Source: Argentina anserina (Eukaryota; Streptophyta; Magnoliopsida; Rosales; Rosaceae). Taken from it: a DNA stretch of 64,000 nucleotides. The stretch spans positions 15,066,001 through 15,130,000 of the forward strand of contig NC_065876.1 in the NCBI RefSeq assembly GCF_933775445.1, in the 5' to 3' direction. Of this stretch, positions 22,859-33,294 are shown piece after piece. Position 1 is the stretch's first letter. Each line of letters starts with the position of its first letter. Both the position numbers and the translations under genes were made by a program. The notes under the pieces are model-generated. The model saw only the letters and a program-made list of their open reading frames with translations, made no database searches and was not told where the DNA came from.

Positions 22859-22967
22859 ATGGAGCTGGCAAGTGATTTTCGGCTGTTGGGATGAATTAAT
22901 ACCCGACGCATTGAGTCTGATATTCAATAGTCTTTCTTTCAAGGAGAAGCTAACAGTAGTTCCCTAG
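22859..22967 (+). pseudogene. FBW2-like F-box fragment
   Basis: The ATG at 22859 opens MELASDFR. After a one-base frame slip the sequence reads CWDELIPDALSLIFNSLSFK and KLTVVP, followed by a TAG stop. This is the start of the plant F-box FBW2 family, whose members bind SKP1 in SCF ubiquitin ligases; they begin with a similar WDELIPDALGLIF segment. The rest of the F-box (the VCKSW part) and the later LRR-type region were not found, either in the 270 bp before the Copia element or after it. I call it a broken fragment. Confidence 0.6.
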
Positions 22968-23240
22968 TTGGTTAATTGGTTTTTTATTTACCAGAATGGT
23001 TGTTTAGTTTTGGATGGATCAAAATTCATATGAGAATGTAATTTCTTCTTTTGCTTTTCCTGGATGGGAAGAGTGATTCAATTTCATGGCCTTTAGTTAT
23101 GTTATTTCTTTAAGGCGTCTAAGATAGGACTAAAAGTGAACTTCAAATGGTGGTCATTGATGAAAGCAGAAAGAGAATTGGGAGACTTAGAGAAAAAACA
23201 TAGAGATCAACCACTGTATCATATACAATATTTAGAGGGT
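22968..23240. other. Non-coding sequence between the F-box remnant and the Copia element
   Basis: No feature recognised. The target duplication of the Copia element, TATGG, lies at its end (23241-23245). Confidence 0.5.
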
Positions 23241-23245
23241 TATGG

Positions 23246-23423
23246 TAAACAAAGGTAATGGCTGAAGAAAGTTTCTTTCTTACTTGATATGATGTACATC
23301 AACACTCTTATACAGGTTGATTACAATCAAGATCCACAATATGTGGTCTACAATAGGTATACTATCATATATAATAACTAATATCTATAACCAGCTGATC
23401 ACCCATAATCTACTCATTTAATA
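23246..23423 (-). repeat. 3' LTR of Copia element 1
   Basis: 178 bp, nearly identical to 27883-28060. It lies next to the polypurine tract and, on its outer side, the TATGG duplication. Confidence 0.92.
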
Positions 23424-23482
23424 CTCCCCCTCAAGTTGGAGTGTATGTTAATTACACCCAACTTGCCAAGTAAAACTTCAAA

Positions 23483-25226
23483 CTACATTGAGCTTAAAGG
23501 CTTTGTAAACACATCTGCTGGTTGATCCTTGCTTCTGATATGTGCTGCTTCAATAATTCCTCTCTGCATCTTTTCTCGCACAACATGACAGTCTATTTCT
23601 ATATGTTTTGTGCGCTCATGGAATACCGGATTCGAAGCGATGTGTATAGCAGCCTTATTATCACAAAACAACTTCACAGGTCGACCTAAACTTATTCCCA
23701 AATCATTTAGAATGTACCTTAACCAAGTGACCCCACTAGTTGTTGAGGCCATGGCGCGATATTCAGCCTCTGCACTTGAGCGTGCTACTGTGGTCTGCTT
23801 CTTTGTCTTCCAAGAGATTGGTGCATTCTCAAATGTAACTAAGTACCCTGTTACTGACCTCCTTGTGTCCTTGCACCGTGCCCAGTCTGCATCACAGTAA
23901 GCCTTCAACTCCAATGAATCAGAAGAAGGCAAGAGTATCCCTTGTCTTGTCGCTTGTTTAATATAACATAAAACCTTGTGAGCAGTATCAAGATGTGGTT
24001 GCCTCGGCTTATCCATAAATTGACTCAAAACATGAACATCATACACCAAATCTGGTCTTGTGATGGTAAGATATATCAAGCGTCCCACTAACCTTCGATA
24101 TTGAGACGGATCTTTCAACAAATCTCCTCCTGCTTGCGTGAGAGATAGCCCTTGATCAACTGGCAATCGTGATGGTTTAGCGCCAAGGAAACCCGTATCT
24201 TCTAGGATTTCCAAAGCATACTTTCTTTGATTCAAAACAAGTCCTTGCTTTGACCTTGTTACTTCAATTCCAAGAAAGTATTTGAGCTGCCCCATGTCCT
24301 TCAACTTAAATCGATTTGAAAGAAATTTCTTAGCATCTTCTATCGCCTTCAAATTGTTCCCTGCTACAATCACGTCATCAACATAAATCAACAACACAGT
24401 AATACCACCAGGTCTGTTGCGCACAAATAAGGAATAATTTGCCCATGATTGGTGGAAGCCTCCTACTTTGAGTGATGATGACAGCTTAATGAACCATTGG
24501 CGGGAAGCCTGCTTGAGTCCATAAAGTGACTTGTGAAATTTACAAACTCTAGTCTCCCCCTTTCGTCCGAAACCAGGAGGAAGTTGCATGTACACTTCTT
24601 CATACAAATCGCCATTTAAAAATGCATTGTTGACATCAAGTTGGTGCAAGTACCAACCTTTCAGAGCAGCCAAGCTGAGAAGGACACGCATTATAGTGAG
24701 CTTGGCTACCGGAGCAAAGGTCTCTCTATAATCCACACCCTCAATTTGACTGTAACCTTTAGCAACTAAACGAGCTTTGTATTCGCTCCACTGTCCCATC
24801 CAGATTGAGCTTAATCTTATATACCCATTTGCAGCCAATTGGACTTTTGTGTGGCAGCAAGGGAACCAGGCTCCATGTCCTATTAGCTTGGAGAGCTTGA
24901 ATTTCTTGTCTCATTGCCTCACGCCATTCAGCCTGCTTCATGGCCTGGTAAAAACTTGAAGACTCTCGTTGGGTCGAGAGTTTAATGGTGAAAGCTCTAT
25001 GCTTAGCAGATAACTTGTCATATGATAACACATTAGTGAGACAATGAGGAGTACCTTTAGTCACGAAATTCATGGAGGACGATGGAGCAGGTCTTGAAGG
25101 GAGGGCCACCTCAACATGGAAGTCCTGTAAAAACGTTGGTGTCTTGGTTGCTCGGGTAGATCGCCGGAGGTGGGAAGAATTGGAAGGCTCAAGTGTTTGT
25201 GGATTTGGGAGATTGGATTGATCCAA
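23483..25226 (-). pseudogene. Reverse transcriptase and RNase H region of Copia element 1
   Basis: The stretch 24759-25226 carries the GCKWVYKIK motif at the RT start. A frame change near 24780 separates it from 23483-24838. That longer stretch holds [15 protein letters not shown], the YVDD catalytic motif (LLIYVDDVIVAGN), the RNase H start CDADWARCKDTRRS and the SSAEAEYRAM and KHIEIDCHVVREK motifs. It ends near DVFTKPL. These enzymes copy the element's RNA into DNA in virus-like particles. The frame is also broken from the integrase. Confidence 0.88.
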
Positions 25227-26269
25227 ATTTGATGATGTTGGAGTGATTTGTGGATGGACATCAGATTCATCTGAGGAAGGTGAGGACCCAGTGTCTGCCG
25301 AATCTGTTTGGGCGGAATGTTCAGAGCTAGATCCCGTGGATGGGGGATCGGCTTGATTGGCAATGGAATTTTGTGTATGGGAGTAGATAAGTCACTATCA
25401 AAGGCTGAAGGTGGGGGATTTGTATTTGTGGGATTTAGTTTTGGAAGTGAATCTGAATGGGAGATGGATTGATAAGGAAATTCATTCTCATAGAAGGTAA
25501 CATCCCTAGAATCAAGAGTTCTCTCCTCCTCAACATCATAAACCCGATAACCTTTCTTTCCATGTGGATAACCCAGAAAAACGCATTTAATGGCACGAGG
25601 GTTAAATTTGGTTGGTTTGGAAGGATGTGTGGAAACAAAACAAAGGCACCCAAAAACCCGCAAATGGTCATAACTTGGGGTCTCATTGAATAGTTTCTCA
25701 AAAGGTGTCTTACCCTCTAAAACCTTTGTAGGTGTCCGACTAATGAGATAGGTGGCAGTGAGTATGACATCCCCCCAAAATTTCTTAGGTAGGTTAGCTT
25801 GGAATAGAAGAGAACGAGCAACATTGAGTAAGTGCGGATGTTTGCGTTCAACTACACCATTTTGTTGTGGTGTGTTGACGCAATTCGTTTGATGCACAAT
25901 GCCCTTTGATGCATAAAAACTGACAAGTTGGAATTCCGAACCATTATCACTACGAACAATTTTGACCCGCTTCTTAAACTGATTTTCAACTAGATGGATG
26001 AAATCAACTAAAAGTTTCTGAGTATCTGACTTATGAATCATCAAATACACCCAAGTGATCCTAGTGTAATCATCTACAATGGTGAGAAAATATTGTGCAC
26101 CCGTGATTGAAGGTTCATGATAACCACCCCAAATGTCAACATGGATTAAATCAAACGCAGACTCACTTGAGATAGAGCTTATTGGAAATGTGAATCTAGT
26201 TTGTTTGGCCAAAGGGCACACAGAACATTTGTTATTGTGACAAGGTTTATTGGGAGTAAAAGGAAACAT
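25070..26269 (-). pseudogene. Integrase region of Copia element 1
   Basis: The zinc-binding part (NKCSVCPLAKQTRF) is followed by the catalytic core, with the first Asp in HVDIWGGYH, the second in IVRSDNGSEF and the Glu after QQNGVVERKH. A TFYENEFPY segment and a Pro/Ser-rich linker toward RT follow. It inserts element DNA into the genome. It is separated from the upstream protease part by an in-frame stop at 26279-26281, and from RT by a frame change. Confidence 0.88.
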
Positions 26270-26278
26270 TGGATAGAC

Positions 26279-26902
26279 TTAGTTGGAGGGATGACCGAGA
26301 CGTTGATGCCAAGTCTCGGCAGAGATGCGGCTGTGAACGTTTTGACATGTTCCTTCCTTGTTCGGATTGAGGTAGTAAATCCCCTCCTGTTCATTTCCCG
26401 TCCCAATCGTCCTCCCCAATCGTAGGTCCTGTATCATACAAAATCGTTTAAGAAATATGGTGATGTAAAACGAATCATGTGCCAATTTGCTGATGGAGAT
26501 TAAATTCAAACAAAAATGTGGCACACATAGGACATCATGGAGACTAAATTGGGAAGAGAAGATCATCTTTCCAATATGTGTGACCTATGTAGTGGTCCCA
26601 TCAGGTAACTTGACATATCGATTGGTAACCGGTGTCAATGAACTAAGATTGGAATGACTGTATGTAATATGGTCACTAGCACCACTATCCAATATCCAAA
26701 TATTCTCTTTGCCTTGATGTAAACCAACAATAAAAGCTTTACCTGAAAGTTCTTCAAGGCGTGGTTTGTTACCTGCAACATTATTCTTCTTCTGTTCATA
26801 CATCATGCCCAGATACTCATGGCATTCATCTTTGGTAAAAGGAAAGTTGACTGCATTCACATTGTGCATTTTGGAATTGCCTTGCTGACCACATTCCAAC
26901 AT
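26279..26902 (-). pseudogene. Protease and GAG-pre-integrase region of Copia element 1
   Basis: The aspartic protease motif ILDSGASDHITY lies near 26690. An in-frame stop at about 26585 breaks the frame, and the pre-integrase segment continues to WHQRLGHPSN before another stop. The protease would cut the Gag-Pol polyprotein. Confidence 0.85.
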
Positions 26903-26924
26903 AGCTTTCCTTCTCCGGCAGTAT

Positions 26925-27815
26925 TCAAAGGTATGAAATTTGCCATTGCAAAAGGTACACTTGAGATGTGTACGACAGTTCTTGGTGTATGATTAGTCTT
27001 GTTGCACTTCTCACATCTGGTTTCTCCAAGATCTTGATTTTGATTCGATTTTCTACTGCAAAAGCGGCTACTTCGGGCTGCACTGGAGCCTTCTTTCTTG
27101 CTGCTTCTACTTGCTTCTTATGGCGTAATGCCATTGAATAAACCTTGTTTGCTGTTGGCATGGAATCCATGGCTACTGCGTTACTCCTCACAAAAGCAAA
27201 TTCTTCATTGAGACCCATTAAGAACTTCATTGTCTTTCGATTCTCCATGTAAGCTTTGGTATGTTCTGCTGCCACACAATTGTAGGGAGGTGCCGTGCAT
27301 AACGCATCTTTTTCATCCCATAGGCTCTTCAACTCGGTGTAAAACTTAGTCACAGAGTTGCTACACTGCTCCAAGTCATGAATTGCATTCTCAATATGAA
27401 ATAGGTGCACTGTGTTCACCTGCAAAAATCTCTCCTCTAGTTCGAGCCACAAGGTTCTGGCATCCTTGCAATGAGCAACACTTTTCCTAATCTCTTTGGA
27501 CATGGATCCCCGCAGCCAAGTTTTGACCAAGGTATCACAACAATCCCATTGGTTTTGCTCTTCAGCCCCTTCCGCTGGCCTCTTGATGGATCCGTCAATG
27601 AACCCATATTTGTTCTTTATTGTTAAGGCACTGGACATGGACTGAGACCAGTCTACATAATCATCTTCCACTAGTGGTTGTGGCACAAGAATAGCATCTG
27701 GCTGATCCGAGTGGTGGAGAAAAAGAGGATGGTTTGAATTCTCCCATGGCTTAGAAAAATTCACAGAGCTAGCAGATGGTTTCTCATCATTCTTCTGTTC
27801 ATCGCCTATAGCCAT
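26925..27815 (-). pseudogene. Gag region of Copia element 1
   Basis: From the ATG at 27815 the frame reads a UBN2/retrotran_gag-type capsid, with DDYVDWSQSMSSALTIKNKY and later LWLELEERFLQVNT. It ends after loss of frame around the CCHC zinc knuckle (27040-26900), where cysteines are split between frames. Gag would form the particle and bind RNA. Confidence 0.85.
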
Positions 27816-27882
27816 GAGGGTATTGGTATTGATAAAGATGTTTGGGATTGTGTTTAGGTATAGATCAAAAGCTATGGTACCA

Positions 27883-28060
27883 TAAACAAAGGTAATGGCT
27901 GAAGAAAGTTTATTTCTTACTTAATATGATGTACATCAACACTCTTATACAGGTTGATTACAATCAAGATTCACAATATGTGGTCTACAATAGGTATACT
28001 ATCATATATAATAACTAATATCTATAACCAGCTGATCATCCATAATTTACTCATTTAATA
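27883..28060 (-). repeat. 5' LTR of Copia element 1
   Basis: 178 bp. On its inner side it borders the primer-binding site (27871-27882 region), and on its outer side the TATGG duplication at 28061. Confidence 0.92.
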
Positions 28061-28065
28061 TATGG

Positions 28066-28690
28066 TATCACAGATTCACAGTCGAATTTAATATCTGGGA
28101 TTGTTTCTCATAAAGGATATGGTTTTGGTGTGAAAACGGATCATAGAGAAAATGTTTTTTATTTGTTGTTGCTATAAGATATACTACATGCAGAGTTTGA
28201 TACTTAATTTGTTTGATCATGTGTAGATCTGTTGGAATATGTGCTCGGTACACTGGTGATACTACTTGAGTTGTTTACGTTCTTCTCTCTTTAGTTGTTT
28301 CCCGTCTCATCATTCTATTTATGCATATACTCAAATTTTTATTTCCAGTTTCATTATATATACACATATGATCGATGTGATCTTTTTTTTATCTGTGATT
28401 ATCCTCTGCTATATGCGATTTAGATAAAACATTGGTTGACTTTGATTAATTCTCTGGTTTGGGATTTCCATGATTTGTGAGATGAATTTGGCATATTGAT
28501 TAATCACTCTTAACTTTTTGTTTTATTTTCTCTTCTTTTTGGTGAAGACATTAGTCACTCTATCCGTGTTGTACATAACCTGAAGTCTTTGTCTTTCCCT
28601 TTTGTGTAACAGGGATAGAAGCTCACAACAACAAAATTGCGGAAGAGCATCATTTCATACTTTTTCATTTCAGAAGATTCTTGGACTAGG
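28066..28690. other. Sequence between Copia element 1 and the CACTA element
   Basis: AT-rich, with no gene. A possible exon-like piece after an acceptor (TGTGTAACAG) at about 28612-28690 is open but unrecognised. Confidence 0.4.
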
Positions 28691-28693
28691 TTT

Positions 28694-29292
28694 CACTACA
28701 GAGAAGGGCTACAATTTCCATGTTTTAAATTTAAGAAATAAGAGCAAAAAATATATGCTCTTTTATGTCCCCTGTGACTAAGTGACTATGTCATTGTTTT
28801 ATTAATAATATTCCTGGTATCATTAAGTTTTCTCTAAATAGATTACGAAAACCAAACCTGGAAAATTGTAGTACTGGTCTTCTAAATTTTGATAACTTTA
28901 GCAATTTCTGACGAAACACCGAAAAATAGTTAGCAGAAAAAAAATTGCAAATTCTGACGAAACGTACACCAGATTGAAACTAAATTGTTAGAAATACAAT
29001 TTTTGACAACGGTATGGTTGGAAATACTTTATGGGAAATGATATTATTCTCGACCATTTTCTGATAAGACTTTTTTGGTCAGAAAGAGTGACATTTACGA
29101 CGGAGTTTTCGACAGTAACTTTGATCGTAAATGACTATTATTTCTGACCAAAATGGTCATAAAAGAGCATTTGTGACCGGGCTAGTACCGACCGAGCCCG
29201 ACCAGATTTATTTGGTCAGAAAAAATATTAACGACTAAATTAGTTTTTTTTTACTATTTACAGTGTCGGAAATCATGTTTTGTGTTGTAGTG
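28694..29292. mobile_element. Short non-autonomous CACTA (En/Spm-type) element
   Basis: The element starts CACTACAGAG and ends, read inward, CACTACAACACAAAAC. It is flanked by the 3-bp duplication TTT (28691-28693 and 29293-29295). The CACTA terminus plus a 3-bp duplication defines the superfamily. Short inverted motifs such as TTCTGACGAAAC, TTGGTCAGAAA and GTCGGAAAT fill the interior, as expected of transposase-binding subterminal repeats. About 599 bp, no coding capacity. Confidence 0.82.
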
Positions 29293-29329
29293 TTTGTGAT
29301 ATATCTTAAATGATCACATGTGTTTGTTT

Positions 29330-30490
29330 TTCAGTTGACGACAAAAGTAGTGATATTACTTTTGAGCACGTTGTTAGCTTATATGACCAGAAGTTTGAAA
29401 TTATCAATGGAGTCCATGACACCCTCAGTGGAAATGGGGACAAGTGTAAAGATATGGTTAAGCATGTCAAGTAGAAAATGTTCACAATAAAGTATAGTGA
29501 TAAACGCACAGCTACTCTTGACGATGTCGTGCTAATTACTGATAAATATTTCCATGAGCAACGTCCTATGAACCCTGAAAAACATGAAGTATCCACTGTC
29601 TATATATGTGTGTGTGGTTGGAAAATTGTTCTATAGGTACGATTTTTTAATGATTTAGTGTTCTGTTTAAACTATAATCTTATTCATAGTGTTTTGAATC
29701 TTATTTGAATAATTAATGTTTTATGAACTTTATTATAGGCTTATTATGATAGTGCTTTAAATCTTCATTACAAGCTTATTATACTAAATTGATTATTCTT
29801 TTTGATCTTATAGAAATATCTAGTTATTATATGTATAATATGTAGCACTGTGCCATAGATGAACCCTATGATAGTGTTGTGTGTTAGCACATTATGTGAT
29901 GTTTTATGTATGTGCTGAATCAACAAGATATTAAAGTTGCGGTCGGAAAGAAAAAAGTTGAAAAAAACTGGTCACAATAGGGATGAAAAACCAACCAAAT
30001 AGAATGATTAAAAGAAAAAGGTTGATGAACACAATATTCATCTTAAATTATAATCTACATGTTGGTTTCAAATTTCGTTACTTGTATAATTTGTCACACT
30101 ATTGTACTCCAACCTTTAAACTTGTTGTTGTCTTAGGACATTATTTCTTGAGTGTAGTTGTATAAATTTTATGATGTCGTTTTTTTTCCTTTAAGTTAAC
30201 GTTGATAGTGGAGAAAACAACTTGCATTTGCTAATGAGGACTTATACTGATCTCGGGGAAGACTTTGAAGAATGTTTTATAAAGGTAAAAAAAAAATTCT
30301 TATAAAAAGAGGACATGTCCAATTTAAAACATGATTATCCTGCTCTACTTTTGTAGGTAAGTTTTAAGTTACATAAAAAAGTAATTGGAGAACGTGTACA
30401 ATTTATTAACATGATAGTTGTCATAACAATACTCAATCAATGCGATAATCCAAAGGCAAGTATTGATCTGAAGGCCGCCAAAGAATAAAT
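29330..30490 (+). other. Exon-like plus-strand fragments of unknown identity
   Basis: After an acceptor-like TTTTTCAG at about 29334 the plus strand reads DKSSDITFEHVVSLYDQKFE, then a stop and further open sequence including TATLDDVVLITDKYFHEQRP. Later pieces read ENNLHLLMRTYTDLGEDFEE (near 30230) and VIGERVQFINMIVVI (near 30390), ending in a stop at about 30487. Splice-like borders separate them. I do not recognise the family. They may be exons of a decayed gene or of a transposon. Confidence 0.25.
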
Positions 30491-32640
30491 ACACATATTC
30501 AAGAAAGGAATTTTATGATTTACTTCCTCATGTCTCGACATGTCCAAAGAGAGCCATGCATCTCGCGCCAGACGGCGCCATGAGAGCCCCCATACACAAT
30601 GAGTCACGCCACATCATTAAACCGTACCGCCCACAAAAGGCGTCTGGGTGGCCCCAGATTTTGAAGGAAAGGGATATACGAATTTAGCGGGGAATGATTC
30701 CGTTGAAGTTATGCGAATATTCGTTTGATATTCGACCGCGGGAGTTCGATTTGTAGTTACCCGGCGAGAGCAGCCACCAGTTGGGTGGTTCATTTACGGT
30801 GTCACCCTCACATGGTTTGACGTAATTGTCCTTTTATTTTACTATTGCGCAGTAACAATGTTGGTTACACATTTTTACCATTGGGAATTTGGGATGAAGG
30901 AAAACGATGGAATCCAACATCCGGTCTGGTCTTCTTACTCTTGCTAAAGAACTTTCCCACCATAAAGATCAAAAGAGATGTTTGTGGAGTTGGTCCATCA
31001 CTTCATCCATGGGGACTGCCGACCTCTACTTCATGTGAAAGTACAATGATCAATATTTAACCTTCAATTACAGTCGTCCTCGTGCATCAAACTAATGATG
31101 AATGACTTCCAAAAGTTATACACCACATAAAATACACGGCCTTTATACTAAATGACATCCCGTTTATTCAGATATTATTCGTACAATTGTATATATAGAA
31201 AACCACTTAATATATATTAAGATTAAAAATGATCTTTGTCAACGTGATCTTTCTGAGTTTTGAGAAATATTGTGAGTTAGATAGACATCTCTCATTTTGA
31301 GATTTTGAATTATTCTGGAGAAGAAAATCAACTTGTGAGCTTGACTGTTTGTTGCAACCAAGATTTTGTAGGTTGCTTCCTTGACGTATTCTTGGAGTTG
31401 GAGGTAGCTAGTTTGAGGAATGTGAGTTTTTCTTTTTCTTCTTTATGATGGAAGAGCTACGGCCTACCTGGAAGTTTTCTCCCGAAGCATTTATGCTGTT
31501 AGACTTTTGGTAGAGAGACGTGCATTGCCTCCCTGCATGGTTAGACTTTTGGACCCCAATAGTTGATGTTATAGTTCTTAAATTCCAATTGTTATGACTA
31601 GCAAACCCCAATAATAGGCATTGCGTTTATCATATGCCACATACAGAAAATACTTTGTGTAACGTATCAGCTAACCAAATTTTCAATATAAAGATTACAA
31701 CTTAGAACTTAATAAGTATATTAAGTCAACAAAGTACTCGTGCCTTGTATTCGACTGGTGGATTAGAGAAACTATATCCATTATTCACATATATGGCAAC
31801 CATGAGATTCTCGTAGAAGGTGAACGAGGGAATCGTGTTTGTAAATAAAATGATATGTGTTAAGCTATTGAATAGTAAGTGTTCAATTTTCCAATGATTT
31901 TATTTTGAATAGAACTGAAGACATGCAATAGTTATCGTGACACCATATTAACTTAGCAATATACTCGTCTCAATCAAATTTAGGAAAAATCAGCGAGTCG
32001 TTAATTTTTTTTTCTAGTGTTTATATGTTAAACGCCATATTATATAACTAACCTATTCATAATCAGCATGTGGTTTGGTTGGGATTGTTATGAATGTGTT
32101 TTCCGGCTCTTAGTTTGAGAGAGACTCTCAGCGTTGAGCTTACTAGACAGGTTCTAGTTACTCTTCATTATGGCTTTCAACACAGAAGCTGTCTAGATTT
32201 TAAGGTGATTTCACATGGTTTACATCTCATATGGCCTCATAGCTGTTCCGTATTCATGTTTAATAATGTATTAATCACACCAATATATGGTCTGTGTCTA
32301 ATGTCCATTTCTTTGAGAACAGATATATGCGTGAATGTTGAGTAACAGAGCCCCAAAACGCGAACGTTCTCTACAATGTGTCCCAAGTACGCTTATCCTA
32401 AACAACGAATGCACACCAAAATTAATACTATACAAAACCTATCCATAATCATTTTCAAAAAAAAAAAAAAAAACCTATCCATAATTGACCAAGCAAGGGT
32501 ACATCCGTCAGAGTACCCACATTCACGGAGAAGGCACCAGAAGCAAGTCCCGGGCAATTCAGGAATTTCAAACGTTAAAATTATTATTACCGGCGGACAG
32601 GCGAAGGCATAAAAGAATCTTCACTTTGATTCCTCCTAAA
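30491..32640. other. Intergenic
   Basis: A GC-richer patch at about 30550-30800 (with CGCCAGACGGCGCCATG) differs in composition from its AT-rich surroundings but has no frame I recognise. Poly(A) and AT-rich filler occupy the rest. The last part should hold the promoter of the transporter gene. Confidence 0.4.
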
Positions 32641-33294
32641 CTCGCCTAGCTTTGAACCAGAAAGGACTTCCGTCCGTCTCTCTTCTCCTCCATTCCAACC
32701 TAACCAGAAAGTTAAGCAACGAGAAGAAACACCCCCAGTCCCCCCATAATATCAGCAACACAGTTTCACTCAACCTCATTCAACCTATTTAGGTAATTTT
32801 CTTTGCTTTTGTATAATAGCTTTGTAATTTTCACCTGAATGTTTCAAAGTTTTTTTGACTGTTTTTTCTCTACTTCATCTTCTTCATCATTCTGATTCCT
32901 CTTTTGTTTTTAATTCTGCATTTCTGTCCAAGCAAGAATATTTTACTTTCAAGTGGTAACTGTTCATGTATATAATATAACTCTTCTGGGAAACTCATTC
33001 TTACGTTCTGTTTTTTCTGTGTAGTTTTCCCCCCTTTAACCTTTGGTGGGTTATGTTTTCTTCCCAGGAATGATCTGTGCACTGAAAATTATTGGGTTTT
33101 GTTCCAAATTTGGTTTTGGTTTTGGTTTTGGTCAGTCTGAGCTGCTGATTGCTTTAGTTTCTGTGATTGGAATACATAAATGTTCTTTCTTTTTCTGGTG
33201 CAATCTTGTAAATGATGTCGATTTTTGATTCCTAGTTGGATTGCACTCATCTTTTATGGTTCTATTTGCAGCTTGAAAGTACCAAAATCAATAC
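32641..33294 (+). other. 5'UTR and leader intron of the G3Pp-type gene
   Basis: The sequence before 32793 is pyrimidine- and adenine-rich like a leader and ends TATTTAG before GTAATTTTC. The intron includes a TTTTGG repeat near 33112-33130 and ends TATTTGCAG at about 33271, 24 bp before the ATG. This is inferred from splice signals only. Confidence 0.5.

Larger units (their letters stand above)
23246..28060 (-). mobile_element. Ty1/Copia LTR retrotransposon, full length, coding region mutated
   Basis: Two 178-bp LTRs (23246-23423 and 27883-28060) differ at five positions by my count, about 97% identity. A 5-bp duplication TATGG flanks the element (23241-23245, 28061-28065). On the minus strand the 5' LTR is followed by TGGTACCATAGC, which resembles the initiator-Met primer-binding site. 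TTGAGGGGGAG lies just before the 3' LTR as polypurine tract. The LTR ends are TA...TA rather than TG...CA. The gene order is gag, protease, integrase, RT, RNase H, which is Copia. At least two in-frame stops and three frame changes make it non-autonomous. Confidence 0.92.
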
